A program made the translations under genes and the position numbers. Positions 52,829 through 62,531 of a stretch of 64,000 nucleotides of DNA are shown here, one piece after another. This DNA comes from an uncultured Allobosea sp. (lineage in GTDB: Bacteria; Pseudomonadota; Alphaproteobacteria; Rhizobiales; Beijerinckiaceae). The stretch covers positions 1 through 64,000 of the forward strand of contig NZ_CAMFKW010000002.1 in the NCBI RefSeq assembly GCF_945957345.1, in the 5' to 3' direction. The notes beneath the pieces are model-generated. The model was not told the origin of the DNA and did not search any database. It saw only the letters and a program-made list of their open reading frames with translations. How positions within the stretch are numbered: the stretch's first letter is position 1; each line of letters begins with the position of its first letter.

Positions 52829-54314
52829 CGTCTCCCCGCCGCCGCGCCAGCGCTTCCTGCCGACGCTATTCCGCACGACGGCCTTCAAGCTGACGGCGGC
52901 CTATCTCGTCATCTTCGCGCTCTTCGCCGCCTTCGTGCTCGGCTATGTCGCCTGGAACGCGCAGCGCCTGCTGACCGACCAGATCCGCTCGACCATCGAC
53001 GCCGAAATTCAAGGGCTCGCCGAGCAGGCGCGCCAGGGCGGCATCCGCCGGTTGGTCAATATCGTCGAGCGTCGCTCGCGGGGGCCGGGCGCTTCGCTCT
53101 ATCTCGTGACGACGCCGGTCGGCGAGCGCGTCGCCGGCAATGTCGAGGCGATTCCGCCGGGCACGCTCGACAAGCCCGGCGAGAGCGAGATCGAATATTC
53201 GCGCACGGCCGAAGGCATCGATACGCCGAGTCGCGCCATCGTCCGCGTTTTCGTGTTGCCGGCCGGTTTCCGTCTGCTGGTCGGGCGGGATCTCGAGGAG
53301 CGCGACCGGCTCGGTGCGGTGATCCGCCGGGCGATCGGCTGGTCGCTGGCCCTGATCTTCATCCTTGGCTGTTTCGCCAGCTGGTTCGTGGCGCGGCGCG
53401 TGCTGAAGCGCATCGACGGCATGAGCGATACCGCGCATGGCATCATGGAGGGCGACCTCAAGGGTCGGCTCGCCATCACCGGCACCGGCGACGAACTCGA
53501 CCGGCTCGCGCTCAATCTCAACGCGATGCTCGACCGCATCGGAGAATTGATGGCCGGCATGCAGCAGGTCACCGACAACATCGCCCATGATCTCAAGACA
53601 CCGCTGACCCGCCTGCGCAATCGCGCCGAGGAGGCTCTGCGCACCGCACAGTCGCCGGATGAGCTGAGGGGCGCGCTCGACGGCGCGATCGAGGAGGCGG
53701 ACAACCTGATCCGCGTCTTCAATGCGCTCCTGATGATCGCGCGGCTGGAGGCCGGCCGCATCAGCGAGAACATGAGCGAACTCGACATCTCCGAGATCGT
53801 CTCCGGCCTTGCCGAGCTCTACGAGCCGCTGGCCGAGGAGGCCGGACTTTCGCTGACCTGCGAGGTCGCTCCTGGCCTGAAAATCCCAGGCAATCGCGAA
53901 CTGATCGGGCAGGCGCTCAACAACCTGATCGACAATGCCCTGAAATACGGTGCCCCGGAGCGGGGTGGCGATGGCGCGGTGATCGTTGCCGCCCGGCAGG
54001 TCGGCGATCAGGTCGAGCTTTCCGTCGCCGATCACGGCCCCGGCATCCCGGAGACAGATCGCGGGCGCGTGCTCGACCGTTTCGTCAGGCTCGACACCAG
54101 CCGCAGCAAGCCGGGCTTCGGTCTCGGCCTGTCTTTGGTGGCTGGCGTGGTGCGTCTGCATGGCGGCCAGCTCAGGCTGGAGGACAATGCGCCGGGCCTG
54201 CGCGTCGTCATCCTCCTGCCGGCCAATAGCCCCAAGCCTGTGGACACGCCGGCCCTCGCCGAGCCTGCCGCCTCGACAGCGGCGCCAAACCCTGCTGGCC
54301 TGCCCAGCCACTGA
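52812..54314 (+). CDS. Membrane sensor histidine kinase
   Basis: A 500-residue kinase with two membrane segments (TAAYLVIFALFAAFVLGYVA and GWSLALIFILGCFASWFVAR) around a periplasmic domain of about 130 residues. A HAMP domain, phospho-His in NIAHDLKTPLTRLRNRAEEA, and ATPase motifs LIDNALKYG, DHGPGIP and GFGLGLSLV follow. The C-terminal tail is Pro/Ala-rich. GTG 52812 is the start, inside the regulator gene. It is followed 16 bases later by glnE. Partner of the upstream regulator by position. Confidence 0.92.
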   Translation: MTTRADVSPPPRQRFLPTLFRTTAFKLTAAYLVIFALFAAFVLGYVAWNAQRLLTDQIRSTIDAEIQGLAEQARQGGIRRLVNIVERRSRGPGASLYLVTTPVGERVAGNVEAIPPGTLDKPGESEIEYSRTAEGIDTPSRAIVRVFVLPAGFRLLVGRDLEERDRLGAVIRRAIGWSLALIFILGCFASWFVARRVLKRIDGMSDTAHGIMEGDLKGRLAITGTGDELDRLALNLNAMLDRIGELMAGMQQVTDNIAHDLKTPLTRLRNRAEEALRTAQSPDELRGALDGAIEEADNLIRVFNALLMIARLEAGRISENMSELDISEIVSGLAELYEPLAEEAGLSLTCEVAPGLKIPGNRELIGQALNNLIDNALKYGAPERGGDGAVIVAARQVGDQVELSVADHGPGIPETDRGRVLDRFVRLDTSRSKPGFGLGLSLVAGVVRLHGGQLRLEDNAPGLRVVILLPANSPKPVDTPALAEPAASTAAPNPAGLPSH

Positions 54315-54330
54315 GGCAGGACGAAGAACG

Positions 54331-57285
54331 ATGGCGGAACGGCTCTGTGACAGGCTCTCGGCGGCGCCGGTTCTGCCGGCGAAGGCCAAGGCCGAGGCGC
54401 TGCTGAAGCGCGAGCTGATCGAGCGCCTCCATGACGAGGAAGCGGCTGCGGCGCTCAAGGCGCATCTGGCGGAGCATCCGCTGAGCGCTGCGCTCGTGGC
54501 CGGCATCCTCGCCCATTCCCCCTTCCTGACGCAGATCATGCGCTTCGATCCCGTCGGGTTGCTCGCCGCCCTGACAGAAGCGCCGGAGGCTCGTCGCGAC
54601 GCCCTGCTCGCCGGCATCGCGGCTTTTGCCGGAACAGGTTGTGAAACTGCCGACCTGATGCGGGAGCTGCGCCGCTTCCGCCGCTCGATGGCGCTTCTGA
54701 TCGCGCTTGCCGATATCGGCGGTGCCTGGGATGTCGAGACCGTGACCGGCGCGCTGACCGCGACCGCCGATATGGCAACGCGCCTCGCCACCAACCATGT
54801 CCTGCGTCAGGCCGCCGATCTCGGCCGGATCAATCTCCTCGATCCCGCCGATCCGGGCCTCGGTTCCGGCCTCGTCGTGCTGGCGCTCGGCAAGCATGGC
54901 GCGAGCGAGTTGAACTATTCTTCCGATATCGACATCGTCGTCTTCTTCGATCCCGAAGCGGCGGAGGCGGCTGGCGTCGGTGAGCCCACGAGCTTCTTCG
55001 TCAAGCTGACCCAACAGATCGCGCGGATCATCCAGGAGCGTACGCCGGATGGCTACGTCTTCCGCGTCGATCTGCGGCTGCGGCCGGACCCGGCCTCGAC
55101 CCATGTCGCGGTCTCGCTGCCCTCGGCCTATTCTTATTACGAGACGGTCGGCCAGAACTGGGAACGCGCCGCCATGATCAAGGCGCGGCCGATCGCAGGC
55201 GATATCGAGGTCGGCCGGCGCTTCCTTGGGGATCTCGCGCCCTTCATCTGGCGCAAGTATTTCGACTTCGCCACCATCGCCGACATCCACGCGATGAAGC
55301 GCCAGATCCAGACCGTGAAGGGCCACGAGACCATTGCGGTGGCCGGTCATAACGTGAAGCTTGGCCGTGGCGGCATCCGCGAGATCGAGTTCTTCGTCCA
55401 GACACAGCAGCTGGTCTTCGGCGGTCGCCGTCCGGCCCTGCGCGGCCCGCGCACGCTGGACATGCTCGGCGAATTGACGACGGAAGGCTGGATCACGTCG
55501 CAGGCGCGCGACGAGCTCTCCGAATCCTATCGTTGGCTGCGCACCATCGAGCACCGCCTGCAGATGCAGGCCGACGAGCAGACGCAGACCCTGCCCAAAA
55601 CGGCGGGCGATCTCGAAGCCTTCGCCCGCTTCTGCGGCTATCCCTCGACAGCCGCCTTCGGCAAGGCGCTGACGGCGCATGCGAAGCGTGTCGAAGGGCA
55701 TTACGCCCTTCTGTTCGAGGAGGGGCCGAGCCTCGCCTCCGAGGCGGGCACGTTGAGCTTCACGGGCTCCGAGGCCGATCCCGAGACGATCGAGACGCTG
55801 GGCAAGCTCGGCTTCCGCGATGGGACGACCGCGGCGGAGACCGTGCGCGGCTGGCATTTCGGCCGCCGGCCCGCCGTCACCAGCGCCCGCGCCCGCGAGG
55901 TGCTGACGGAGCTGACTCCGGCCTTGCTCGTCGCGCTCGGCCGCACCGCCGATCCCGATGGCGCGCTTGCCCATCTCGACAATGCCTTCGTCCGCATGCC
56001 GGCGGCGGTCGAACTGCTGACGCTGCTGCGCTCGCATGACTCGCTGCTGACGCTCTTCGCCGAAATCCTCGGCAGCGCGCCGCGCCTTGCCAAGGTCGCG
56101 GCCCTGCATCCGCATGTGCTCGACGGCGTCATCGATCCCGCCTTCGGGCAGGCGGTGCTCGATGTCGCGGCGCTGGAGCGCCGCATCCGCAACTATGTCG
56201 GCTCGCCGCCGCCGAGCGTCGAGGACGGGCTCGACCGCCTGCGCGACGCGGCCCGGCAGGAGAATTTCCTGGTCGGGGCGCGGCTGCTCTCCGGCGTCTA
56301 TCCGGCGCAAGGGGCGGGACAGGCCTATTGTGCGGTGGCCGAGGCTTGCCTGCGCGTCGCTTTCGCCGACACGCGCCGCTCCTTCACGGAAGACCATGGC
56401 GTGATCGAAGGGGCGCAGACTGTCGTGCTCGGCCTCGGCCGGCTCGGCGCGGGCGAGCTCACGCCCTCATCCGATCTCGACCTGATCCTGCTTTACGACC
56501 GGCCGGAGGACGCCGGCCCGAGTGACGGCGCCAAGAGCCTCGATCCCGTCACCTGGCATGTCCGCTTCACCCAGCGTCTCGTCGCGGCGCTGACCGTGCC
56601 GACACGACGCGGCACACTTTATCAGGTCGACATGCGCCTGCGCCCGACCGGCAACAAGAGCCCGGCCGCGACCCAGTTCGCCGGCTTCGAGGCCTATCAT
56701 CAGGGCGAGGCCGAGATCTGGGAGGAGATGGCGCTGACCCGCGCGCGCGTCGTCGCCGGCGATGCCGAGTTGGCGAAGCGGGCGGAAGCCTCGATCCGCG
56801 CGATCCTCGCGCGCAAACGCGAGCCGGCCAAGGTCGCGGCGGCCGTCGCCGAGATGCGCGCGCTGATCGCCAAGGAGAAGGGCGAGAAGGACCCCTGGGA
56901 CCTGAAGCTCGCGGCCGGCGGCATCACCGATCTCGATTTTCTCGCCCAGTTCCTGTTGCTGGCCTACGCCAGCGAGCATCCCGGCCTGATCGTCAACGAC
57001 ACGGCCTCCGTCTTCACGGCGGCAAAGGCTGCAGGATTGTTGTCGCAAGGGGATGCCTCGGCCTTGCTGGAGGCGCATCGCCTGATTGGCGACGTCCAGC
57101 TCTGGCAACGCTTCACCGTGGAAGAGGCTTTCGATCCCAAGGCCGTGCCGCCCCGGGTACTGCGCCGGATCGCGACCGCGGTCGGCCGGCCCGATGCGAA
57201 GGTTCTGAAGGCGGAGCTGGACGAGGTCCGCTCCGGCGTACGGGCGATCTTCACCCGCATCCTGGCGAAGGCGAAGGCTGGTTGA
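54331..57285 (+). CDS. glnE: Bifunctional glutamine synthetase adenylyltransferase/deadenylylase GlnE
   Basis: A 984-residue enzyme that adenylylates and deadenylylates glutamine synthetase under control of PII and glutamine. Two nucleotidyltransferase domains are visible: the N-terminal deadenylylating one with ELNYSSDIDIVVFFD and the C-terminal adenylylating one with ELTPSSDLDLILLYD. Each is followed by a helical GlnD/GlnE linker (GRGGIREIEFFVQTQQLVFG; LKLAAGGITDLDFLAQFLLL). Start ATG 54331. It converges with the PleC-like kinase gene, with only 3 bases between stop codons and no terminator hairpin. Confidence 0.96.
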   Translation: MAERLCDRLSAAPVLPAKAKAEALLKRELIERLHDEEAAAALKAHLAEHPLSAALVAGILAHSPFLTQIMRFDPVGLLAALTEAPEARRDALLAGIAAFAGTGCETADLMRELRRFRRSMALLIALADIGGAWDVETVTGALTATADMATRLATNHVLRQAADLGRINLLDPADPGLGSGLVVLALGKHGASELNYSSDIDIVVFFDPEAAEAAGVGEPTSFFVKLTQQIARIIQERTPDGYVFRVDLRLRPDPASTHVAVSLPSAYSYYETVGQNWERAAMIKARPIAGDIEVGRRFLGDLAPFIWRKYFDFATIADIHAMKRQIQTVKGHETIAVAGHNVKLGRGGIREIEFFVQTQQLVFGGRRPALRGPRTLDMLGELTTEGWITSQARDELSESYRWLRTIEHRLQMQADEQTQTLPKTAGDLEAFARFCGYPSTAAFGKALTAHAKRVEGHYALLFEEGPSLASEAGTLSFTGSEADPETIETLGKLGFRDGTTAAETVRGWHFGRRPAVTSARAREVLTELTPALLVALGRTADPDGALAHLDNAFVRMPAAVELLTLLRSHDSLLTLFAEILGSAPRLAKVAALHPHVLDGVIDPAFGQAVLDVAALERRIRNYVGSPPPSVEDGLDRLRDAARQENFLVGARLLSGVYPAQGAGQAYCAVAEACLRVAFADTRRSFTEDHGVIEGAQTVVLGLGRLGAGELTPSSDLDLILLYDRPEDAGPSDGAKSLDPVTWHVRFTQRLVAALTVPTRRGTLYQVDMRLRPTGNKSPAATQFAGFEAYHQGEAEIWEEMALTRARVVAGDAELAKRAEASIRAILARKREPAKVAAAVAEMRALIAKEKGEKDPWDLKLAAGGITDLDFLAQFLLLAYASEHPGLIVNDTASVFTAAKAAGLLSQGDASALLEAHRLIGDVQLWQRFTVEEAFDPKAVPPRVLRRIATAVGRPDAKVLKAELDEVRSGVRAIFTRILAKAKAG

Positions 57286-57288
57286 GCC

Positions 57289-59583
57289 TCACGCCGCCTG
57301 CGCGGTGACGCGGCTGGCGCCGCCGTCGAGCGGCAGGTGGACCATGACGATGGTGCCGGCGCCCATCGCCGAGCGGAGCCGAAGCGAGCCGCCATGCAGC
57401 TCGGTGAGCGAGCGGGCGATGGCGAGACCGAGCCCCGAGCCCTTGTAGCTGCGCACCAGATCGCCCTCGACCTGCTCGAACGGCCGGCCGACGCGGTCGA
57501 GCTTCTCCTTGGGGATGCCGATGCCGGTATCCTCGATGAAGATGTTGAGCGCGCCGGGAACATGGCGGGTGCGGACCGCGATCCGCCCGCCTTCCGGGGT
57601 GAACTTGGCGGCGTTGTCCAGGAGATTGCCGAGGATTTGGTAGAGCGCGTGCGGATCGGCCTCGATATGGGTGTCGAGCGGGCCTTCGATGGCGAGCACG
57701 AGCTGCTTGCGCTCCACTTCCGGCTGGACTTTTTGCAACGCCTGGTCGAGCACCGGACCGAGTGCGATTTCGGCCTTTTCCAGCCGCATCCGGCCGGATT
57801 CGATGCGGGACATGTCGAGGATGTCGTCGATGATCCCGAGCAGGTAGCCGCCGCTGGTGCGGATGTCGCGGACATAGTCGGTGTACTTCTCGCCGAGCGG
57901 GCCGAACAGGCCGTTCTCCATGATCTCGGAGAAGCCGATGATGGCGTTGAGCGGCGTGCGCAGCTCATGGCTCATATTGGCGAGGAACTCGGACTTGGCG
58001 CGGTTGGCGCTCTCGGCGACGGCCTTCTGGTCCAGGTAGCGCTCGGCCAGTTCGGCGAGCTGCTGGGCCTGGGCCTCGAGCTTCTGGCGCGAGGCCTTGA
58101 GATCGGTGACATGCATCAGGAGCTGGTGCTCGGACTGGGTCAGCCGCTCTTCCTGCTGCTTGAGCTTGGTGATGTCGGTGCCGACCGAGACCGAGCCGCC
58201 ATCCTTGGTGCGGCGGCCGTTGATCTGCAGCCAGCGGCCATCGGAGAGGCGGGCCTCGTAGGAGGCGCCGGAGGTGCCGCGCTGGACCCGCATCGGCTCG
58301 CGGTCGATCTGCGGCTGGGCGGAGCGCTCCATGATCTCGTCATAGGAGGCGCCGGATTGCAGGGCCTCGGCGGGGAGCTGATGAAGCTGCTGGTACTTGG
58401 CGTTGCAGAGCACGAGGCGATTGTCGGCATCCCACAGCACGAAGGCTTCCGAGATCGCCTCGACGGCGTCGCGCAGGCGGGCATCGGCGGTGGCGGTGCG
58501 CTCGGCCATGCGGCGCTGCTCGGAGATGTCGACGACGATGCCGACGAGATGGCGCGAGCGGGTGCGGCGGTCGATCACCAGCTCGGCGCGGGCCTTGAGC
58601 CAGATCCACTCGCCGGTGGCGGAGCGGACGCGGAACTCGCGGTCGAGATGGTCGGCCTCGCCGCGGCTGACCGCGTCGGCGAGCGCATAGAGGTCGACAT
58701 CCTCCCGGTTGATGAAGCTCGAAACCTCGCCGAACGACATGTACTCGCCGGCGCGATCGTAGCCGAGCAGCGCATACATCGAGTCCGACCAGTAGATCCG
58801 GCCGCGAGCGAGGTCCCAGTCCCATAGGCCGCAATGGCCGCGGTTGAGGGCCGTGTCGATGCGCTCGCGCACGCAGTCGCAATCCTGGTCGGCGGCGCTC
58901 GCCCGCTTCGACTGGAACATGAAGGCGAGCGTGGTGACGCAGAGCACGAGACCGGCGGCGCCGAACAGCAGGATCAGGCCGGAGCGGCGAAGCTGCCAGG
59001 TGGAGAGCGCCTGCGAGATCGGCTGCAGCACGGCGACCTGCCCGAGCGGGGCGGCAAGATTGCGCACGCTGGCGAAGACATCGGCGCCGTTCGGCAGGGT
59101 GATGCGCATCACGCCTGCGCGGTCGCCGAACACGGTGAGCGGCTGTGTCTGGCCCAGGAAGTCGACGAGCGTGCGCTGGGTCTGGCCGATCACCGGCTCG
59201 CTGGCGATGACGCGGCCATCGGCGCCGCTGACATGGACGAAGCGACCATGCGCGGCAAGGTGGCGGGTGGTCAGGGCGGCGAGGACGGCCGCCGGTTCGC
59301 GGCCTGCCAACGTCGCGGCATCGAGCTCGCGGGCGACCAGCGCCGAGACGAGGTCCATGTCGCCGGCCGCGTCAGCGAGGGCATCCTCGCGCATAGCCGA
59401 GGACTGCATCAGCGCGCCGGCGCCGAGCAGGATCAGGAAGAGCCCGACAAACGCGGGGATAACGGTGCGAAAGGCGGGTTCGAAGCTTTCGAACCGATGA
59501 TACAACGGGTGCGTCAGCGACCGCGCTACACCCAGAATCGTATCGGCGCGCACAGGTGCGCAGCCCGCGTTGGCACGCGACAT
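57289..59583 (-). CDS. pleC: PAS-domain membrane histidine kinase, PleC-like
   Basis: A 764-residue kinase. TM1 (FVGLFLILLGAGALM, about 45-60) and TM2 (SGLILLFGAAGLVLCVTTLA, about 202-221) enclose a periplasmic domain. Two PAS domains follow (about 240-360 with WDWDLARGRIYWSDSMYALL; about 375-480 with AISEAFVLWDADNRLVLCNA), then a coiled coil. The HisKA domain reads NMSHELRTPLNAIIGFSEIM and the ATPase LLDNAAKFT, DTGIGIP, GSGLGLAIA. The DHp sequence (ENGLFGPLGEKYTDYVRDI) is of the PleC/DivJ type. In Sinorhizobium the PleC gene lies beside glnE, as here. The PleC name is inferred from context and DHp similarity. Confidence 0.82.
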   Translation of the reverse strand: MSRANAGCAPVRADTILGVARSLTHPLYHRFESFEPAFRTVIPAFVGLFLILLGAGALMQSSAMREDALADAAGDMDLVSALVARELDAATLAGREPAAVLAALTTRHLAAHGRFVHVSGADGRVIASEPVIGQTQRTLVDFLGQTQPLTVFGDRAGVMRITLPNGADVFASVRNLAAPLGQVAVLQPISQALSTWQLRRSGLILLFGAAGLVLCVTTLAFMFQSKRASAADQDCDCVRERIDTALNRGHCGLWDWDLARGRIYWSDSMYALLGYDRAGEYMSFGEVSSFINREDVDLYALADAVSRGEADHLDREFRVRSATGEWIWLKARAELVIDRRTRSRHLVGIVVDISEQRRMAERTATADARLRDAVEAISEAFVLWDADNRLVLCNAKYQQLHQLPAEALQSGASYDEIMERSAQPQIDREPMRVQRGTSGASYEARLSDGRWLQINGRRTKDGGSVSVGTDITKLKQQEERLTQSEHQLLMHVTDLKASRQKLEAQAQQLAELAERYLDQKAVAESANRAKSEFLANMSHELRTPLNAIIGFSEIMENGLFGPLGEKYTDYVRDIRTSGGYLLGIIDDILDMSRIESGRMRLEKAEIALGPVLDQALQKVQPEVERKQLVLAIEGPLDTHIEADPHALYQILGNLLDNAAKFTPEGGRIAVRTRHVPGALNIFIEDTGIGIPKEKLDRVGRPFEQVEGDLVRSYKGSGLGLAIARSLTELHGGSLRLRSAMGAGTIVMVHLPLDGGASRVTAQAA

Positions 59584-59801
59584 GCCCGGTCCCCCTTCGG
59601 AACATTACCGTCAGTAAGATCGGGAGACGTGCCGCATCCCCGCGAATCACTGTCAGTTGAATCCGAGCGCCTCCGTTTGTCTAGCCCTGAGTTGAGTCAG
59701 GAGTGTCGAATTCTCCTTTAGGTTGTAGTGCTTATCGCGATGAATCCTGCGCGGGTAATGAAACGTTAATCTTTTGGACAGGTCGGCGTTAACCATTCCG
59801 G

Positions 59802-59823
59802 AGAGCGCTCAGGCGAGCGCTCT
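59802..59823 (-). terminator. Hairpin overlapping the pepN stop codon
   Basis: AGAGCGCTC and GAGCGCTCT are perfect 9-base arms around a four-base loop that includes part of the pepN stop. No T-run follows on the minus strand. It may be a weak terminator or 3'-end stabiliser. The remaining 59584-59801 probably holds the kinase promoter. Confidence 0.45.
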
Positions 59824-62454
59824 TTCGGCGATGTCGGCGACGTCCCGCGACAGGTTCGGCAGGCGCGCGACAGTGCTCAAAGCCTCCTGCGCGAGGCGCT
59901 TGCGGCCGGGTTCCAGCATGCGCCAGCTCTTGAATGAGCCGAGCAGGCGCGAGGCGACCTGCGGGTTGGTCTTGTCGAGCGCGACGACGATATCGGCGAC
60001 GAATTCGTAGCCCGCGCCATCGGCCCGGTTGAACTGGGTGAGGTTCGCCGCGAAGCCACCGATCAGCGCCCGCACCCGGTTGGGATTGCCGAGCGAGAAG
60101 GCCGGGTGCTGCATCAGCTTCTTGACCCGCTCCAGCGTGCCGGGCTCGGCGATCAGCGCCTGGGCCATCAGCCACTTGTCGAGCACCAGAGGCTCGCTTG
60201 CATAGGTCTGGGCAAAGCGCGCGATCAGCGCCTCGCGGCGTTCGCCGGGGATGAGTGTCATGGCTGCCAGCGCCGCAAGCCTGTCGGTCAGGTTGTCGCC
60301 GGCCGCGAACTGCTCTTCGCAAAGATCGGCAGCGTCTCCCGGAGCGGCAAGCGCCGCAAGCCCCAGCAGTTCGTTGCGTAGCGCCCGCCGCCCGGCCGAG
60401 GCCGCATCGGGACGATAGGCGCCGCTTGCCGCGAGAGCCCCGCGCAGGCCCGGCAGATCGCCGAGCAATGCCTTGCCGATCGCGCTCGACAGTTTGCGAT
60501 GAGCGGCGAAGATCGCATCGGGATCGACATCCCCGCCGATCTCGCGGGCGATGTCGGCAGGCGCCGGCAGCCGCAGGACCTGTGCGGCGAAGGCCGGGTC
60601 GGACAGGGCATCGGCCGTGAGGAAGCCTCGCAGCGCGTCGCCGAGCTTGCTGGCCGTCGCTGTCAGCGCATTGGCATCGGCGCCGGGCTTGCCGGCGGCC
60701 ACGAGCACGCGCGTCGCGACGCTCTGGAGAGATTGCCAGCGATTGAAGGAATCGCTGTCGGCCGAGAACAGCCGCAGCAGGTCGCTGTCGGACAGGTCGA
60801 GATCAAGCCGCGCCGGGGCCGAGAAGCCGCGCATCAGCGAGGGGATCGGCGCTTCCGCGACATCCTCGAAGGTCACCGACAGCGACGGCTGGTCGAGCAC
60901 GACGAGCCCATCGCCTGCATAGGCGTTCGAGGCCGTCTTCAGCGGCAGGTCGCCCTTCGCGCCGACGAGGCCGAGCTTGATGGGCAGCACGACAGGGTGC
61001 TTCTCCGTCTGACCGGGCGTCGGTGGCGTGCTCTGCGCCAGGTCGAGCGTGTAGCGCTTCGCCGCGGCATCATAGCGCCCGGAGGCAACGATGGTCGGTG
61101 TGCCCGCCTGTTCGTACCACCTGGCGAAATGGTCGAGGTTCTGGCCGGAGGTTTCGGCGAAGCAGGCGAGGAACTCCTCGATCGTTGCCGCCGTGCCGTC
61201 GCAGCGTTCGAAATAGAGGTCCATGCCGCGCTTGAAGGCGTCGTCGCCGATCAGGACCTTGAGCATGCGGATGACTTCCGCGCCCTTCTCGTAGACGGTC
61301 GGCGTGTAGAAGTTGTTGATTTCCTTATAGGCGCGCGGCCGGACGGGATGGGCGAGGGGACCGGCATCCTCCGAGAACTGGGTCGAGCGCAGCGTGCGGA
61401 CATCGGCGATGCGCTTCACCGGGCGCGAGCGCTCGTCCGAGGAGAATTCCTGGTCGCGGAAGACGGTGAGGCCTTCCTTCAGGCAGAGCTGGAACCAGTC
61501 GCGGCAGGTGATGCGGTTGCCGGTCCAGTTGTGGAAATACTCATGCGCGATGATCGCCTCGATCGAGGCGTAGTCGCCGTCGGTCGCGGTTTGCGGATCG
61601 GCCAGAACGTATTTGTCGTTGAAGATGTTGAGACCCTTGTTCTCCATCGCCCCCATGTTGAAGTCGGACACGGCGACGACATTGAACACGTCGAGATCGT
61701 AGTTGCGGCCGAAGACCTGCTCGTCCCAGCGCATGCAACGCACCAGCGAATCCAGCGCCCAGCCGGCGCGGTCGGCCTTGCCGGGCTCGACATAGACGGC
61801 GAGCTCAACCTTGTGGCCATCAGCGGTGAGATAGTCCTGCCGGACATGGTCGAGCGCGCCGCCGACCAGCGCGAAGAGATAGGCCGGCTTGGGATGCGGA
61901 TCGTGCCAGACGGCGAAATGCCGATCGCCGCCGGGCAGTTCGGCGGCCGCGACGAGGTTGCCGTTGGAGAGCAGCACCGGCGCGTCCGCCTTCGCGGCCT
62001 CGAGCCTGACGGTATAGACGCTCATCACGTCCGGCCGGTCGAGGAAATAGGTGATGCGGCGGAAGCCGTCCGCCTCGCATTGCGTGCAATAGACCTTCGA
62101 CGAACGGTAGAGCCCCATCAGCTTGGTGTTGGCGGAGGGGTCGAGTTCGGTCTCGATCGTCAGGGTGAAATCGTGCGGCGGCGGATTCGGGAACGTCAGC
62201 GCCTGTGGCGTTACGGTATAGGCGCCGGCGTCGAGCGGCTTGCCGTCGATGGCGAGCGATTTCAGCACCAGTTCGTCGCCGTCGAGCTTCAGCGGCGCGC
62301 CGGGCTGCCCCTCCGGATTGGGGCGTAGCGCCAGCAGGGCGCGGACCCGCGTCTTCTGCGGATGCAGGCTGACATCGAGATCGACCGTGTCGATCAGCCA
62401 GTCGCTGGGGCGGTAATCCTCGAGGCGGATCAGCGGGGCGTCTTCGGTACGCAT
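59809..62454 (-). CDS. pepN: Aminopeptidase N (M1 zinc metallopeptidase)
   Basis: An 881-residue cytosolic M1 aminopeptidase. GAMEN (MGAMENKGLNIF) binds the substrate N-terminus; the zinc site is IAHEYFHNWTGN followed by CLKEGLTVFRD (HExxH plus Glu). N-terminal beta domain (SLHPQKTRVRALLALRPN) and C-terminal helical domain (EPLVLDKWLMAQA, NPNRVRALIGGF) complete the E. coli PepN type. Start ATG 62454 (MRTEDAPLIRLEDY). It is transcribed in the same direction as the flanking CDF and PleC-like genes. Confidence 0.96.
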   Translation of the reverse strand: MRTEDAPLIRLEDYRPSDWLIDTVDLDVSLHPQKTRVRALLALRPNPEGQPGAPLKLDGDELVLKSLAIDGKPLDAGAYTVTPQALTFPNPPPHDFTLTIETELDPSANTKLMGLYRSSKVYCTQCEADGFRRITYFLDRPDVMSVYTVRLEAAKADAPVLLSNGNLVAAAELPGGDRHFAVWHDPHPKPAYLFALVGGALDHVRQDYLTADGHKVELAVYVEPGKADRAGWALDSLVRCMRWDEQVFGRNYDLDVFNVVAVSDFNMGAMENKGLNIFNDKYVLADPQTATDGDYASIEAIIAHEYFHNWTGNRITCRDWFQLCLKEGLTVFRDQEFSSDERSRPVKRIADVRTLRSTQFSEDAGPLAHPVRPRAYKEINNFYTPTVYEKGAEVIRMLKVLIGDDAFKRGMDLYFERCDGTAATIEEFLACFAETSGQNLDHFARWYEQAGTPTIVASGRYDAAAKRYTLDLAQSTPPTPGQTEKHPVVLPIKLGLVGAKGDLPLKTASNAYAGDGLVVLDQPSLSVTFEDVAEAPIPSLMRGFSAPARLDLDLSDSDLLRLFSADSDSFNRWQSLQSVATRVLVAAGKPGADANALTATASKLGDALRGFLTADALSDPAFAAQVLRLPAPADIAREIGGDVDPDAIFAAHRKLSSAIGKALLGDLPGLRGALAASGAYRPDAASAGRRALRNELLGLAALAAPGDAADLCEEQFAAGDNLTDRLAALAAMTLIPGERREALIARFAQTYASEPLVLDKWLMAQALIAEPGTLERVKKLMQHPAFSLGNPNRVRALIGGFAANLTQFNRADGAGYEFVADIVVALDKTNPQVASRLLGSFKSWRMLEPGRKRLAQEALSTVARLPNLSRDVADIAERALA

Positions 62455-62531
62455 GGAATCCCTGATGGCAAAGGTCAGGGAGCGTATGTAGCCCTTGCCG
62501 GGCGCCGTCGGAAGCCTCGCCGGCTTGGGCC

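Noticed and set aside
59766-59792. Two TTAA elements upstream of the PleC-like gene as a CtrA site
   Set aside because: They are 19 bases apart, whereas the CtrA consensus needs seven; only half-site resemblance remains.
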